Shown piece by piece: positions 25,540 through 33,638 of a stretch of 64,000 nucleotides of DNA; the first letter of the stretch is position 1, and every line of letters begins with the position of its first letter. Source of the DNA: Humibacter ginsenosidimutans. GTDB lineage: Bacteria; Actinomycetota; Actinomycetes; Actinomycetales; Microbacteriaceae. Where the stretch lies: NCBI RefSeq assembly GCF_007859675.1, contig NZ_CP042305.1:1612001-1676000 (forward strand). Direction: 5' to 3'. Under the pieces are notes generated by a model. The model did no database searches. It saw only the letters and a program-made list of their open reading frames with translations, and was not told the DNA's origin. The translations under genes were made by a program, and so were the position numbers.

Positions 25540-26813
25540 CAGAAGTAGGTGCGCACCAGGTCGATGACGAGGTCGGACTCTGCGGAGGCCACGACGGGCA
25601 GCACCCGCCACTTGTCGAACGCCGTGCACGGGTGCGAAAGCCCGAGCGTCACGACCACACCGATGGGGGCGGCGCCGGCGGCGGCATCCTCGTCAGCCAG
25701 CCGAAGATAGCTGTGCTGGTCGTTCATGGCCGAGATCTCGGCACCGGTCAGCGACGTCCATTCCTCACCCAGGTCGGCAGCGACCCCACGTGGAATCGGC
25801 AGCCCCTCGTCGAACGGAAAGTCGCGTTTGCCGCCGTCGAGCAGGGCGAGCCCCGGCTCGGGATGCGACACCACACGGGCGATGCCGCGCATCGCGGGCA
25901 CGAAGCGCGGGGCATCCTCGCCCGCGCGCGCCTCGTCGAACGGCGAGATCGTGCGGTAGAAGCCGTCGTCGTGCACGATGTACGCTCCGGAGCGCAGCAC
26001 GAAATGCGTGTCGTCGTCAACGGAGCCGGCGCCCGCGTCGGCGTACACGTCGGCCACGATGTCGAAGTACGCGCTGCCACCGGCCGTCACGTACGTCTCC
26101 CCTTCTCCGTACAGCGAGCGGATGCCCTCGTGCAGCTCGACCTGCCGCTCCAGGTACTCCCGCACCGCGGTCAGCCCGGCCTCCGAACGATCGTGCGCAA
26201 GCGACCCCTCATATCCGGCGACACCCGCGAGCCGCAGCACCGTGGATGCCGCCACCCGCTCCGCCACGCCCGTCGCCTCCGCGACCGTGCGTGCGCCGGT
26301 GCGCCCGCCCGGCGCTCCGAGCTCCACGAGCACGTCCACGCGCCTGGGCGCCTGCGCCGCGACGAGCGCCCGCTCCATCGCGTCGACCGTCGCGATCGAG
26401 TCGACCCAGCACACGAACCGCAACCCGGGGTCCACGAGCTCCCCGGCGAGGTAGCGCAGCGAACGCTCGTCGACGGCGGAATTCGCCAGCATGATCGAGT
26501 CGAACCCGAAGCCGCGGGCCGTGCGCACCTGGCCCATCGTCGCCAGCGTGATGCCCAGGCATCCGGCGTCGAGCTGCCGCTGCCACAGGGCGGGCGCCAT
26601 GGTCGTCTTGCCGTGCGGCATGAGCTCGAGGCCGCGCTCGCTGCACCACGTGCCCATGGTGGCGAGGTTGTGTCGCATGGCGGCGTCGTCGAGCACGACC
26701 AGCGGTGTCCAGAACTCCGACAACCGCGGCCCGGTGGCGAGGAACTCGTCCACCGTCATGCCGACGGCGCGCTGCGGAATGCCCTTGTCATTCGTGTCGA
26801 GCCGTGCGGGCAT
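25539..26813 (-). CDS. PLP-dependent D-amino acid deaminase / D-threonine aldolase family
   Basis: A 424-residue enzyme of the alanine-racemase-barrel group that contains D-serine dehydratase, D-threonine aldolase and D-glucosaminate dehydratase. The PLP lysine lies in MPHGKTTMAPALWQRQLDAG near residue 70, at the usual place after the first strand. The C-terminal domain carries the DSD1-like pattern, including DQHSYLRL and LGLSHPCTAFDKWRVLPVV, which holds the metal ligands of this family. AAAGGAG 6 nt before ATG 26813 fixes the start. It heads the minus-strand operon deaminase-deacylase-IclR-RidA and is divergent from the kinase gene. Which amino acid it acts on is inferred only from context. 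Confidence 0.82.
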   Translation of the reverse strand: MPARLDTNDKGIPQRAVGMTVDEFLATGPRLSEFWTPLVVLDDAAMRHNLATMGTWCSERGLELMPHGKTTMAPALWQRQLDAGCLGITLATMGQVRTARGFGFDSIMLANSAVDERSLRYLAGELVDPGLRFVCWVDSIATVDAMERALVAAQAPRRVDVLVELGAPGGRTGARTVAEATGVAERVAASTVLRLAGVAGYEGSLAHDRSEAGLTAVREYLERQVELHEGIRSLYGEGETYVTAGGSAYFDIVADVYADAGAGSVDDDTHFVLRSGAYIVHDDGFYRTISPFDEARAGEDAPRFVPAMRGIARVVSHPEPGLALLDGGKRDFPFDEGLPIPRGVAADLGEEWTSLTGAEISAMNDQHSYLRLADEDAAAGAAPIGVVVTLGLSHPCTAFDKWRVLPVVASAESDLVIDLVRTYF

Positions 26814-26912
26814 CGCCGCTCCTTTCACGCCGTGAAAACCTGGTGCCGAGGTGCCCCGGCATCTGCGCCCGACGGTGAGTCCGCACACACCAGAAGAAAC
26901 CTGTGCAGATAT

Positions 26913-26928
26913 TACAACGCATGTTGCA
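26913..26928. promoter_or_regulatory. candidate operator between divergent sugar-acid genes
   Basis: TACAACGCATGTTGCA contains CAAC-N4-GTTG as an inverted repeat, flanked by T and A at matching positions. It sits in the 146-bp gap between the divergent deaminase and kinase genes, close to a TATTAC -10-like word. The IclR protein encoded nearby is a plausible binder. Confidence 0.4.
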
Positions 26929-26959
26929 GCAAGCGCACGCCGCGGCCCAGACTGTGGAC

Positions 26960-27883
26960 ATGACATCCACCGCGACTCCCGGGCCGCACCCGCGTCTGAT
27001 CACCCTCGGCGAGACGATGGTGCTCATCACGCCGGCGCGCGCGGAGTCGCTCGCGGTGGCCGACGACCTCAGGCTGCACGTGGGCGGCGCGGAGTCGAAC
27101 GTGGCCACGCACGCCGCGGCGCTCGGGGTGCCGAGCGCCTGGGTGGGTGCGGTCGGCGACGACGTTCTCGGCGAGCGCGTGCGGAGCGTCATCGCGCGTC
27201 GCGGCGTGGACGTCCAGTGGGTAACGTCGGTGCCCGGCGCACCGACCGGCGTCTACTTCAAAGACCCGGGCAACGGCGTGCTCTACTACCGACGCGGTTC
27301 CGCGGCCTCCCGCATGACAGCGGAGTCGGTGGCGCACGTGCCGTTCGAGAGTGCCGACGTCGTGCACGTCTCCGGCATCACGCCGGCCTTGTCCGCAAGC
27401 TGCGCGGCGCTGACGGATGCCCTCATCACCCGGGTCGGGGCATCCACCGCCCTGCTCAGCTTCGACGTCAACCACCGCGTGCCGCTCTGGGGGCCGGGGA
27501 TCGCTGCGCCCGCACTGCTCGCCCTCGCCCGTCGCGCCGATCTCGTGTTCGTCGGCCTCGACGAGGCCGGGTCGCTGTGGGGATGCGCCACCGCCGACGA
27601 GGTGCGCACCCTGCTTCCCGACCTGTCGCGTCTCGTCGTCAAAGACGGCGCCGTGGGGGCCACGGAGTTCGACGGCACGGCGACGACCGACGTCACGACG
27701 TTCGTTCCCGCCATCCCCACCGACGTGGTCGAGCCCATCGGAGCGGGCGACGCGTTCGCCGCCGGCTACCTCGCCGCACTGCTGGCCGACGCCGACGCCG
27801 AGGCTCGGCTGCGCGCCGGTCACGAGCGGGCGCACCCCGTTCTGCTGTCGACCAGCGACTTCGTCACCGAAAGGACCCCGTGA
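26960..27883 (+). CDS. PfkB-family sugar kinase, probably 2-keto-3-deoxygluconate kinase
   Basis: A 307-residue ribokinase-fold enzyme. The first signature appears as VGGAESNVATHAAALG and the second as EPIGAGDAFAAGYLAALL, which holds the catalytic aspartate. LITLGETMVLITP is the typical start of KDG kinase-like members. It overlaps the KDPG aldolase gene downstream (GTGA), which strongly suggests the phosphorylated product is 2-keto-3-deoxy-6-phosphogluconate. The ATG at 26960 is preferred; an earlier in-frame ATG at 26903 would add residues that include the operator. Confidence 0.85.
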   Translation: MTSTATPGPHPRLITLGETMVLITPARAESLAVADDLRLHVGGAESNVATHAAALGVPSAWVGAVGDDVLGERVRSVIARRGVDVQWVTSVPGAPTGVYFKDPGNGVLYYRRGSAASRMTAESVAHVPFESADVVHVSGITPALSASCAALTDALITRVGASTALLSFDVNHRVPLWGPGIAAPALLALARRADLVFVGLDEAGSLWGCATADEVRTLLPDLSRLVVKDGAVGATEFDGTATTDVTTFVPAIPTDVVEPIGAGDAFAAGYLAALLADADAEARLRAGHERAHPVLLSTSDFVTERTP

Positions 27884-27885
27884 CC

Positions 27886-28488
27886 ATGACCGACAACTCC
27901 GCCTTCGACGACCTCTTCGCTGGTGCGCCGCTCATGGCCATTCTGCGCGGCCTCGGCGCCGAGCGCAGCCTGACGGTGGCGACGGCGGCCTGGGATCTCG
28001 GCATCGAGATCGTCGAGCTGCCCGTGCAGACTCCGACGGATGTCGAGGCGCTGCGCGTCGTCGCCGACGCGGGCCGCGAGCGAGGACTTCACGTGGGAGC
28101 CGGCACCGTCGTGGCACCCGAGCACGTGCGCCAGGCGAAGGATGCCGGTGCCGCCTTCACGGTCTCCCCCGGCTTCGACGCCGACATCGTGCGGGCATCC
28201 CACGCCGCCGGCATGCCGTCGCTGCCCGGCGTCGCCACACCCACCGAGGTGCAGCTCGCGCTGGGCGAGGGCCTCACCTGGCTCAAGGCGTTCCCCGCTT
28301 CGCTGCTCGGCACCGGCTGGTTCGGCGCCATCCGAGGACCGTTCCCGCAGGCGAAGTTCGTCGCCACCGGCGGCATGGATGCCTCCACCGCTTCCGCCTT
28401 CCTGGCCGCCGGCGTGCGCGTGGTCGCCGTCGGCTCCGCGCTGGAGGATCCTGAGCAGCTGCCCGCCCTCGCTGCGCTGCTGCGCTGA
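27886..28488 (+). CDS. eda: KDPG/KHG aldolase
   Basis: A class-I aldolase of about 200 residues. The glutamate region is GIEIVELPVQTP, the glycine-rich turn is HVGAGTVVAPEHVRQAKDAG, and the Schiff-base lysine lies in GLTWLKAFPASLLG. It cleaves 2-keto-3-deoxy-6-phosphogluconate to pyruvate and glyceraldehyde-3-phosphate. GAAAGGA at 27869-27875 could serve either GTG 27880 (overlapping the kinase stop) or ATG 27886; the ATG is chosen. It forms an operon with the kinase and completes an Entner-Doudoroff-type lower branch. Confidence 0.9.
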   Translation: MTDNSAFDDLFAGAPLMAILRGLGAERSLTVATAAWDLGIEIVELPVQTPTDVEALRVVADAGRERGLHVGAGTVVAPEHVRQAKDAGAAFTVSPGFDADIVRASHAAGMPSLPGVATPTEVQLALGEGLTWLKAFPASLLGTGWFGAIRGPFPQAKFVATGGMDASTASAFLAAGVRVVAVGSALEDPEQLPALAALLR

Positions 28489-28507
28489 CGCGCAACGGCC
28501 GCTCAGG

Positions 28508-29152
28508 TCACCCCTTGTCGCGCGTCACCGGCACGTCCTTCACGGTGCCGAACCCGGGCAGCGTGATCGACACCTTCGTGACGGACGTGGGCAGCGGCGG
28601 CACGACGGCGTAGAGCACCTCGCCCGTCCCGTCGACCTCCTGCGGCAGCTTGCTGCACGCACAGCCGAGGTCCTCGCCGTTGCCCTGTGCTGGGTAATAC
28701 GTGTACGGACGGTAGGTCGTCTTCGTCGCCGTGTCGACGACGCCGAGCAGCCGGGTGTCCATCAGCGGCGCATGGGCGAGCTGGAACGAGGCGGCGTCCA
28801 CCCGCGCGCCCGACGCGCTCTTCAGCCGCCAGATCACGACGGTCGAGGCGGCCGACGCTCGCACGGCGAGCACCTGCTCGATCACGGCGGAGTCGACGCC
28901 TGGCCCCGTGATCGTGCCGGTGGCCGAGCCGAGCACGGGCAGGGCCTTCCGAGTGCCCAGGATCTCGGCGGCGGCATCCTTCGCCGACAGCTGCTGAACC
29001 GACGCGCCGGCCGACGGGGTGACCCCAGCACTGGCCGAGGGCGATGGCGACGTGCACGCACAGAGCGCGAGCGCCGCGGCGGCCGCGATCACGGCGAGCA
29101 CCGGCATCCGGGTACGGCGGCGTCCTTCGGGATGCGTCCCGTTGCCCGTCAT
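28508..29152 (-). CDS. putative lipoprotein with CxCS motif
   Basis: A 214-residue exported protein. After a basic start, the hydrophobic stretch MPVLAVIAAAAALALCAC ends in a cysteine suited to lipid attachment. A Ser/Pro/Ala-rich linker follows. The C-terminal part holds LGCACSKLPQEVDGTGEVLY and ends in strands around TKVSITLPGFGTVKDVPVT. It resembles the middle of the OmpA-like protein encoded upstream (HCLCSKTADIGG; TVVFGFGVVLPGIPIT), so the two share a paralogous domain. Its ATG overlaps the expected stop of that gene (TGATG). No named family was recognised; a cell-surface role is likely. Confidence 0.7.
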   Translation of the reverse strand: MTGNGTHPEGRRRTRMPVLAVIAAAAALALCACTSPSPSASAGVTPSAGASVQQLSAKDAAAEILGTRKALPVLGSATGTITGPGVDSAVIEQVLAVRASAASTVVIWRLKSASGARVDAASFQLAHAPLMDTRLLGVVDTATKTTYRPYTYYPAQGNGEDLGCACSKLPQEVDGTGEVLYAVVPPLPTSVTKVSITLPGFGTVKDVPVTRDKG

Positions 29153-30274
29153 CACTGCCCCGCCTTCGTGAACGTCACGGTGACGCGCCGGTTGAGCGCA
29201 CGTCCCGCGTCGGTGCCGTTGTCGGCCACCGGTTCCTGCTCCCCCCTTGCCGGATGCCTGGAACGTGACGCCCCGCCTGGTCACGAGCTTCGTCAGCGCC
29301 GCCTGCACGGCCTGCGCGCGTTGTTCGGAGAGCACCTGGTTGTCGGCGTCGTCGCCGATGCTGTCGGTGTAGCCGACGATGGTGACGACGCCGGTGCCGG
29401 CCTTCGAGATCTTCGCGGCGGCATCCTCGAGCACGCCATTGGCCGCGGGAGTCAGCGTGGCTTTGCCGAAGTCGAAGAGCACGCTCGAGTTGAGCGCGAT
29501 CGACGTCGTCGTGGGAGTGCTGCTCGTCGCGGCCTGCGGCTTGGCGGTGTTCGCCGCCATCGGCAGGATCGAGAGGCTCTTGTCGGTCGCAGCGATGGCG
29601 GACTTGGACGGCAGGGCGGGCCATCCGCCGCCGAGCTCGATGTTCCCGGACGCCTTCGTCGTCGGACGCGGCAGCGTGTCGGTGATCGGGATGCCGGGAA
29701 GCACGACGCCGAACCCGAACACGACGGTCGCCGTCTTCATCCTCGCCGGCAGCTCGGGCAGCACGGCGTACCCGACCAGGGGCTTCGCCGGTCCGGACAG
29801 GCCGCCGATGTCCGCGGTCTTGCTGCACAGGCAATGCTCGTCTGCCGAGGTCAGCGGCTGGTAGTACTTCATGCCTTGCGGGTCGATGATGCCCACCGAC
29901 CACGCGTCGAACGCGTTGTACGGCGACACGAGATCGAGCGGCGGCATGTTGCTCGCGACGGAATCGGCGCGGCCGCCAAGGCTGTAGAACACGGCCGTGC
30001 CGCCGGGAATGCGCACCACGGCGTTGATGGCGCCGTGGATCACACCCTCGCTCGGATCCTGGTGCGGGTGATACGTGAAGACCGCGGCCACCGGCACCTT
30101 GTGGGTCACACCGTGCGTCGTCGCGGCGTGCAACGTGGTGTGCCTGGATGCCTCGCCCATTGCCGGCGCCGCATCCTCCGGTGCGAGCGCCAGGAGCGCG
30201 CCGACCGCGAGCGTGACGAGGGCGACGAGTGCGCGCACCGAGCGCCCGTGCCGTGGTCGATCCCGCCGAGTCAT
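29152..30274 (-). pseudogene. OmpA-like exported protein with apparent frameshift
   Basis: The protein starts with a signal peptide (SVRALVALVTLAVGALLALA), has a middle domain with HCLCSK, and then a C-terminal OmpA-like peptidoglycan-associating domain: SSVLFDFGKATLTPAA and VTIVGYTDSIGDDADNQVLS. The frame then departs from the family at a run of six C (29241-29246, G on the coding strand). Removing one G restores GEQEPVADNGTDAGRALNRR and an end at TKAGQ-stop, overlapping the next gene. As written, the frame instead runs straight through into the downstream lipoprotein, making one 591-codon frame from the GTG at 30283. This may be a sequencing error, a true mutation or slippage. Confidence 0.75.
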
Positions 30275-30309
30275 GCATTTCACGCTACGAAGGCGTCGCC
30301 ACCTCCGGA

Positions 30310-30327
30310 ATGGGGAGCACTCCCCAT
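30310..30327. promoter_or_regulatory. palindrome upstream of the OmpA-like gene
   Basis: ATGGGGAG-CA-CTCCCCAT is a perfect 8+8 inverted repeat about 35 bp upstream of the OmpA-like start codon. It is either an operator or a small hairpin. Confidence 0.4.
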
Positions 30328-30393
30328 GCGGGGTTCACAAGTCACGAGTCCTGCACGCGAATGAATCGCCACGCCGCCGGCGTTTCGTCGACC

Positions 30394-30411
30394 GAATCAT
30401 GGCGATGATTC
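30394..30411. promoter_or_regulatory. second palindrome near the host/element junction
   Basis: GAATCAT-GGCG-ATGATTC is a perfect 7+7 inverted repeat. It lies in the 290-bp gap where chromosome-like genes give way to element-like genes. Its role is unknown. Confidence 0.35.
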
Positions 30412-30568
30412 TCACTGGATGGTGGACCTCCGTAGAGAGTTTGAGAACCCCTGCCCACACCTGAAAACCTTGTCTTTGCGCAGGTCACGGGGCTTCTACG
30501 ACCACGACCAGCGCTCCTCTGGGCCTACTGTTTCCGACTCCAGGGGGCGAGTGGTGCGATCACTTAGG

Positions 30569-30916
30569 ATGGCTCAAACCCTCCTTCGCCCGGAGCAAGT
30601 CGACGATCTGGTGGCGCAGTACCGCGAGGGCGCAACGCTCGTGGAGCTGGCATCCGTGTTCGGCGTGAACCGCCGCACGGTCGCCACCCACCTCACCCGG
30701 CGGGAGGTAACGATCCGCCGTGGACGGTTCGATCCCTCCCGCATCCACGAAGCAGCCGACCTCTACCTCAGCGGGTTGACGCTGGTAGAGGTCGGCGTGA
30801 AGGTTGGGGCGGGGCCTCAGGCTGTCCGGCGAGCGCTCGCTTCGCACGGCGTCGTGATCCGGCCTGGCGGACGCTCTGGTTCTCGCATCACGGCACCCAC
30901 AGCCGTGGGCGGTTGA
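30569..30916 (+). CDS. helix-turn-helix protein resembling the tail of a DNA invertase
   Basis: A 115-residue protein with two repeated HTH-like units: VAQYREGATLVELASVFGVN followed by RRTVATHL, and AADLYLSGLTLVEVGVKVGA followed by QAVRRALASHG. This pattern is like the DNA-binding tail of serine recombinases (Hin type) without the catalytic domain. ATG at 30569 is chosen because GGAT and an earlier GTG give no better site; the frame extends further upstream without recognisable sequence. It may be a remnant recombinase or a small regulator, and marks the left part of the mobile region. Confidence 0.65.
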   Translation: MAQTLLRPEQVDDLVAQYREGATLVELASVFGVNRRTVATHLTRREVTIRRGRFDPSRIHEAADLYLSGLTLVEVGVKVGAGPQAVRRALASHGVVIRPGGRSGSRITAPTAVGG

Positions 30917-30918
30917 CC

Positions 30919-31290
30919 CTAGACACGAAGGGCTGGCTCACGCAGGCTCGCCTCGACGCGCGAGTCGTGGCGCTGGTGACGGCGGACCGCAGCTTCGCGC
31001 AGGCGCGCACGGATGAGCAGAGCGACGCTCACGGGTCCCATGATGATGAACTTGAGCGCGTTCCAGCATGCCCATAGCACGATGAGGTGGAGCCAGCCTG
31101 GGCCGCCGTCGGCTGCCGAGCCAGAGCAGATGCTGGCGACCAGGAAGTACGGAAGCGCGACCAGCATCGCGGGTATCCCCCACTTGAGTCCGCGGCGGGT
31201 GCGGATGGCAGCGAGCAGCCGGTTGCTTGGCATGTAGCAGTGCAGGTAGTCGCGAGTGCGAACGCTGAGCGTCCAGATAACGCGGAACAT
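30919..31290 (-). CDS. small membrane protein found in actinobacterial mobile elements
   Basis: A 123-residue protein with an N-terminal amphipathic part (VIWTLSVRTRDYLHCYMPSN), a conserved RRGLKWGIPAMLVALPYFLV first membrane segment and a second hydrophobic segment (WLHLIVLWACWNALKFIIMG), ending in a basic tail. I recognise the overall pattern from small proteins often mislabelled sulfate permease in integrative elements; no transport function is supported. The start at 31290 is preceded by GAGAGG about 10 nt upstream, whereas the open frame extends further without homology-like sequence. Confidence 0.65.
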   Translation of the reverse strand: MFRVIWTLSVRTRDYLHCYMPSNRLLAAIRTRRGLKWGIPAMLVALPYFLVASICSGSAADGGPGWLHLIVLWACWNALKFIIMGPVSVALLIRARLREAAVRRHQRHDSRVEASLREPALRV

Positions 31291-31486
31291 GACAGGCCTC
31301 TCGTCACACGTGTTACTCCGTCGAGGAGGCAGAACGTGTGTGAGTGCCCGAAGGCCGTCCCGGAGGACCCGCAATATGAGGAGAACCTGCCTCACCATCC
31401 ACTGTACGCCGGGGTCAGCGTTCATGGAACCCTTCGGCTCCCGCGTCGCCGCGCGCACCTCTCTGTATGAGTGAGAGGACCCGACG

Positions 31487-32485
31487 ATGACGAACCTGAG
31501 CGACGTAGTCCAGGACGAGCGCACGGCGCGGATGGCGCTGTCGATGCTCGTCGAACCGGACGATACCGTGACTGGCCGGCTGCTGGGCGAGCTGGGGGCA
31601 CTTGAGCTGTTTCGGCTTGCCGGGCGTGACGACGTGGTGCCGGGCCTCAGTACCGTTGACGCTCACGTGTGGCGTTCCCAGTTCCAGCGCTCAGATACTC
31701 GGACACTTGAGCAGAACATTGCTGCAGCCGAGCGCGCCGGTATCGGCACGCTGATCCCCGGCGACAAGGAATGGCCATCTGCGCTCGACGATCTTGGCGA
31801 CCGGCGCCCCTACGTCCTCTGGACTCGCGGCGCGACATCGTTCCTCGCACGACCGCTCACCGATCTCGTCACGGTCACCGGCGCGAGGGCCGCCACTTCC
31901 TACGGCGAGCATGTGGCGGCGGAGCTGGCGTCCGACCTCGCCAACGCTGAGCGGATAGTCGTGGCCGGCGGCGCGTACGGCATCGAAGGAGCCGCCCACC
32001 GAGCGGCCCTTGCATCCGGCGGCGACACGATCGCGGTCATGGCGAACGGCGTTGATCGTCCCTACCCGATGGGTCACCGTGAACTGCTTGAGCGAGTCGC
32101 CGACCTCGGGCTCATGGTCACCGAGGTTCCGCCAGGTGCGGTGCCGACGCGCCATCGCTTCATTGCACGGGCGCGGCTGATGGCCGCACTCTCCGCGACC
32201 ACCGTCGTGGTTGAAGCCGGTGCTCGATCCGGTTCAATGGCCGTCGCCCGGCGCGCACACGAACTCGGCCGCACCGTCGGAGCTGTCCCTGGTCCGGTAA
32301 CGTCCGCGACGAGCGCCGGGCCTCACCAACTCCTGCGCGACGGTGCTTCATTGGTCGCGGAGGCCTCGGACCTGGTTCCTCCATGCGGACGTGAGGGGAC
32401 TGAAGCGAGCCAAACGCCAACGGCATCCCGCACATCGAGGCGTTCTTCAGCGGACACGGAGTCCACGAGAGCACACGCAATGTAG
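31487..32485 (+). CDS. DprA/Smf-like DNA-processing protein
   Basis: A 332-residue protein with a Rossmann-like DprA core. VTVTGARAATSYGEHVAAEL is followed by IVVAGGAYGIEGAAHRAAL, the RHRFIARARLMAALSATTVV helix and EAGARSGSMAVARRAHELGR. DprA loads RecA on incoming single-stranded DNA. It differs from housekeeping DprA by its own N-terminal helical part and by lying alone in a mobile region, so it may serve the conjugative element or defence. GAGAGG precedes the ATG. It converges on the receiver-domain gene. Confidence 0.85.
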   Translation: MTNLSDVVQDERTARMALSMLVEPDDTVTGRLLGELGALELFRLAGRDDVVPGLSTVDAHVWRSQFQRSDTRTLEQNIAAAERAGIGTLIPGDKEWPSALDDLGDRRPYVLWTRGATSFLARPLTDLVTVTGARAATSYGEHVAAELASDLANAERIVVAGGAYGIEGAAHRAALASGGDTIAVMANGVDRPYPMGHRELLERVADLGLMVTEVPPGAVPTRHRFIARARLMAALSATTVVVEAGARSGSMAVARRAHELGRTVGAVPGPVTSATSAGPHQLLRDGASLVAEASDLVPPCGREGTEASQTPTASRTSRRSSADTESTRAHAM

Positions 32486-32501
32486 CTCTGCCCGCAAGCC
32501 G

Positions 32502-33638
32502 CTAGCTCGACGCTCTGGTTGTCGCGTCCTCAACGTCGGCGAAGAGCCGCTTCTGGATCAGTTCGCTGTCGATGTCAGGGACTCCGATACGTCCCCGATA
32601 GTGACTATGCTGCACTAGGAGAGACTCGGCAAACGGGCTGCTGAGCGATGCCACGGGACCGTACTCCGTGAGTCGCGCGACCGGCACGGCCCGGACATCT
32701 TCGAAGTCGATCACCAAGTCTGGAATCTCCCTGAATCTGGGAAGGTAGTGGAACTGCCCACGGGTCGACGTGAGCACGTCTTGACGCAAGCTGTTCCACT
32801 CGCCTTTGCCTCGGTTGTGGGCGGCCTTCCCCTTGTTCTTCTCTGCCAGGTATTCGTCTCTCCAGGCGACGTACTTTGCGTGCGCTTCAAGTGGGGACGC
32901 TTGCGCGAGGAGTACAAGACCGACTTTGTGTTGAGCGAAGTCACATGCCGGGGTCAGAACAACCCACCAGGTCTCATCGGATGCTCGCAGGATGTCACCC
33001 GGCGCTCTGCGATCAGAGGCCGGCGGATAGACGTACCTGAAGCTCGGGCGTCCGGTGAGCGACCGTTCGCGATCGTCGTCGATGACTCGCGCGAGCCTGC
33101 TGAGCAAGACCGGAGCGATGCTGGCCCCGTCCGCGTCCTGGGTGTACTCGGTCCAGTTCGGAGCCAACTCGCTCCACATGTGATCTGTAAGCACTGATGC
33201 AACGTGTTGCTCGATGCTGCCTATGGTCGCCATCGCGCCGCTATCTACCGCTGCCTGGATCGCAGCAGGGAGCTTTTCAGTGTCTTCCTTGGTAACGACG
33301 GTGACGAGTGGCGGCATCTCCTCATGCGACACCTTCTCTGGCAGGGCTGTCCAGAAGATGATCGGCGCGAACCTCGCCTTCTTGATTTCAAGGTACCCAG
33401 CGTGCCCGGCTGTGTCGTCTTCTGGCGTGTTAGCCGTGGCGTCGCGTCGCACGTCGAGCACTACCACGTCGCTCTCGCCCTTGCGCACCCGCTTGAACCC
33501 TTCATCGAAGTCGGTGGCAACCTGGACCTGAACCTCAATGTCTTCGCTGTCTTCGAACGCGTCGGCAATCTCTCGCTGAGCATCCGCCGCAAGCACCGCC
33601 TGGTCCTCGATGATGAGCACCCGCACCGTCTGTCTCAC
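32502..33638 (-). CDS. receiver-domain protein with unrecognised C-terminal domain
   Basis: A 378-residue protein. Residues 1-125 look like a response-regulator receiver: acidic pair E11/D12 (VLIIEDQ), phospho-acceptor D62 (VVVLDVRRD), T97 (FWTALP) and K117 (VVTKEDT). After residue 150 there is no DNA-binding HTH. Instead a large domain contains GDILRASDETWWVVLTPACD and RGQFHYLPRFREI, unknown to me. The GTG start overlaps the stop of the sensor gene (TAGTG), and the three genes methyltransferase, sensor and receiver are chained. The C-terminal domain may be the output or effector of the system. Confidence 0.75.
   Translation of the reverse strand: MRQTVRVLIIEDQAVLAADAQREIADAFEDSEDIEVQVQVATDFDEGFKRVRKGESDVVVLDVRRDATANTPEDDTAGHAGYLEIKKARFAPIIFWTALPEKVSHEEMPPLVTVVTKEDTEKLPAAIQAAVDSGAMATIGSIEQHVASVLTDHMWSELAPNWTEYTQDADGASIAPVLLSRLARVIDDDRERSLTGRPSFRYVYPPASDRRAPGDILRASDETWWVVLTPACDFAQHKVGLVLLAQASPLEAHAKYVAWRDEYLAEKNKGKAAHNRGKGEWNSLRQDVLTSTRGQFHYLPRFREIPDLVIDFEDVRAVPVARLTEYGPVASLSSPFAESLLVQHSHYRGRIGVPDIDSELIQKRLFADVEDATTRASS

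Noticed and set aside
30300..30570. Left attachment site of the element
   Set aside because: Palindromes occur here, but no tRNA gene, integrase or matching repeat elsewhere in the window supports an att site.
30569..30916. Functional serine recombinase
   Set aside because: Only HTH-like units are present; the catalytic resolvase domain is absent upstream in all frames inspected.
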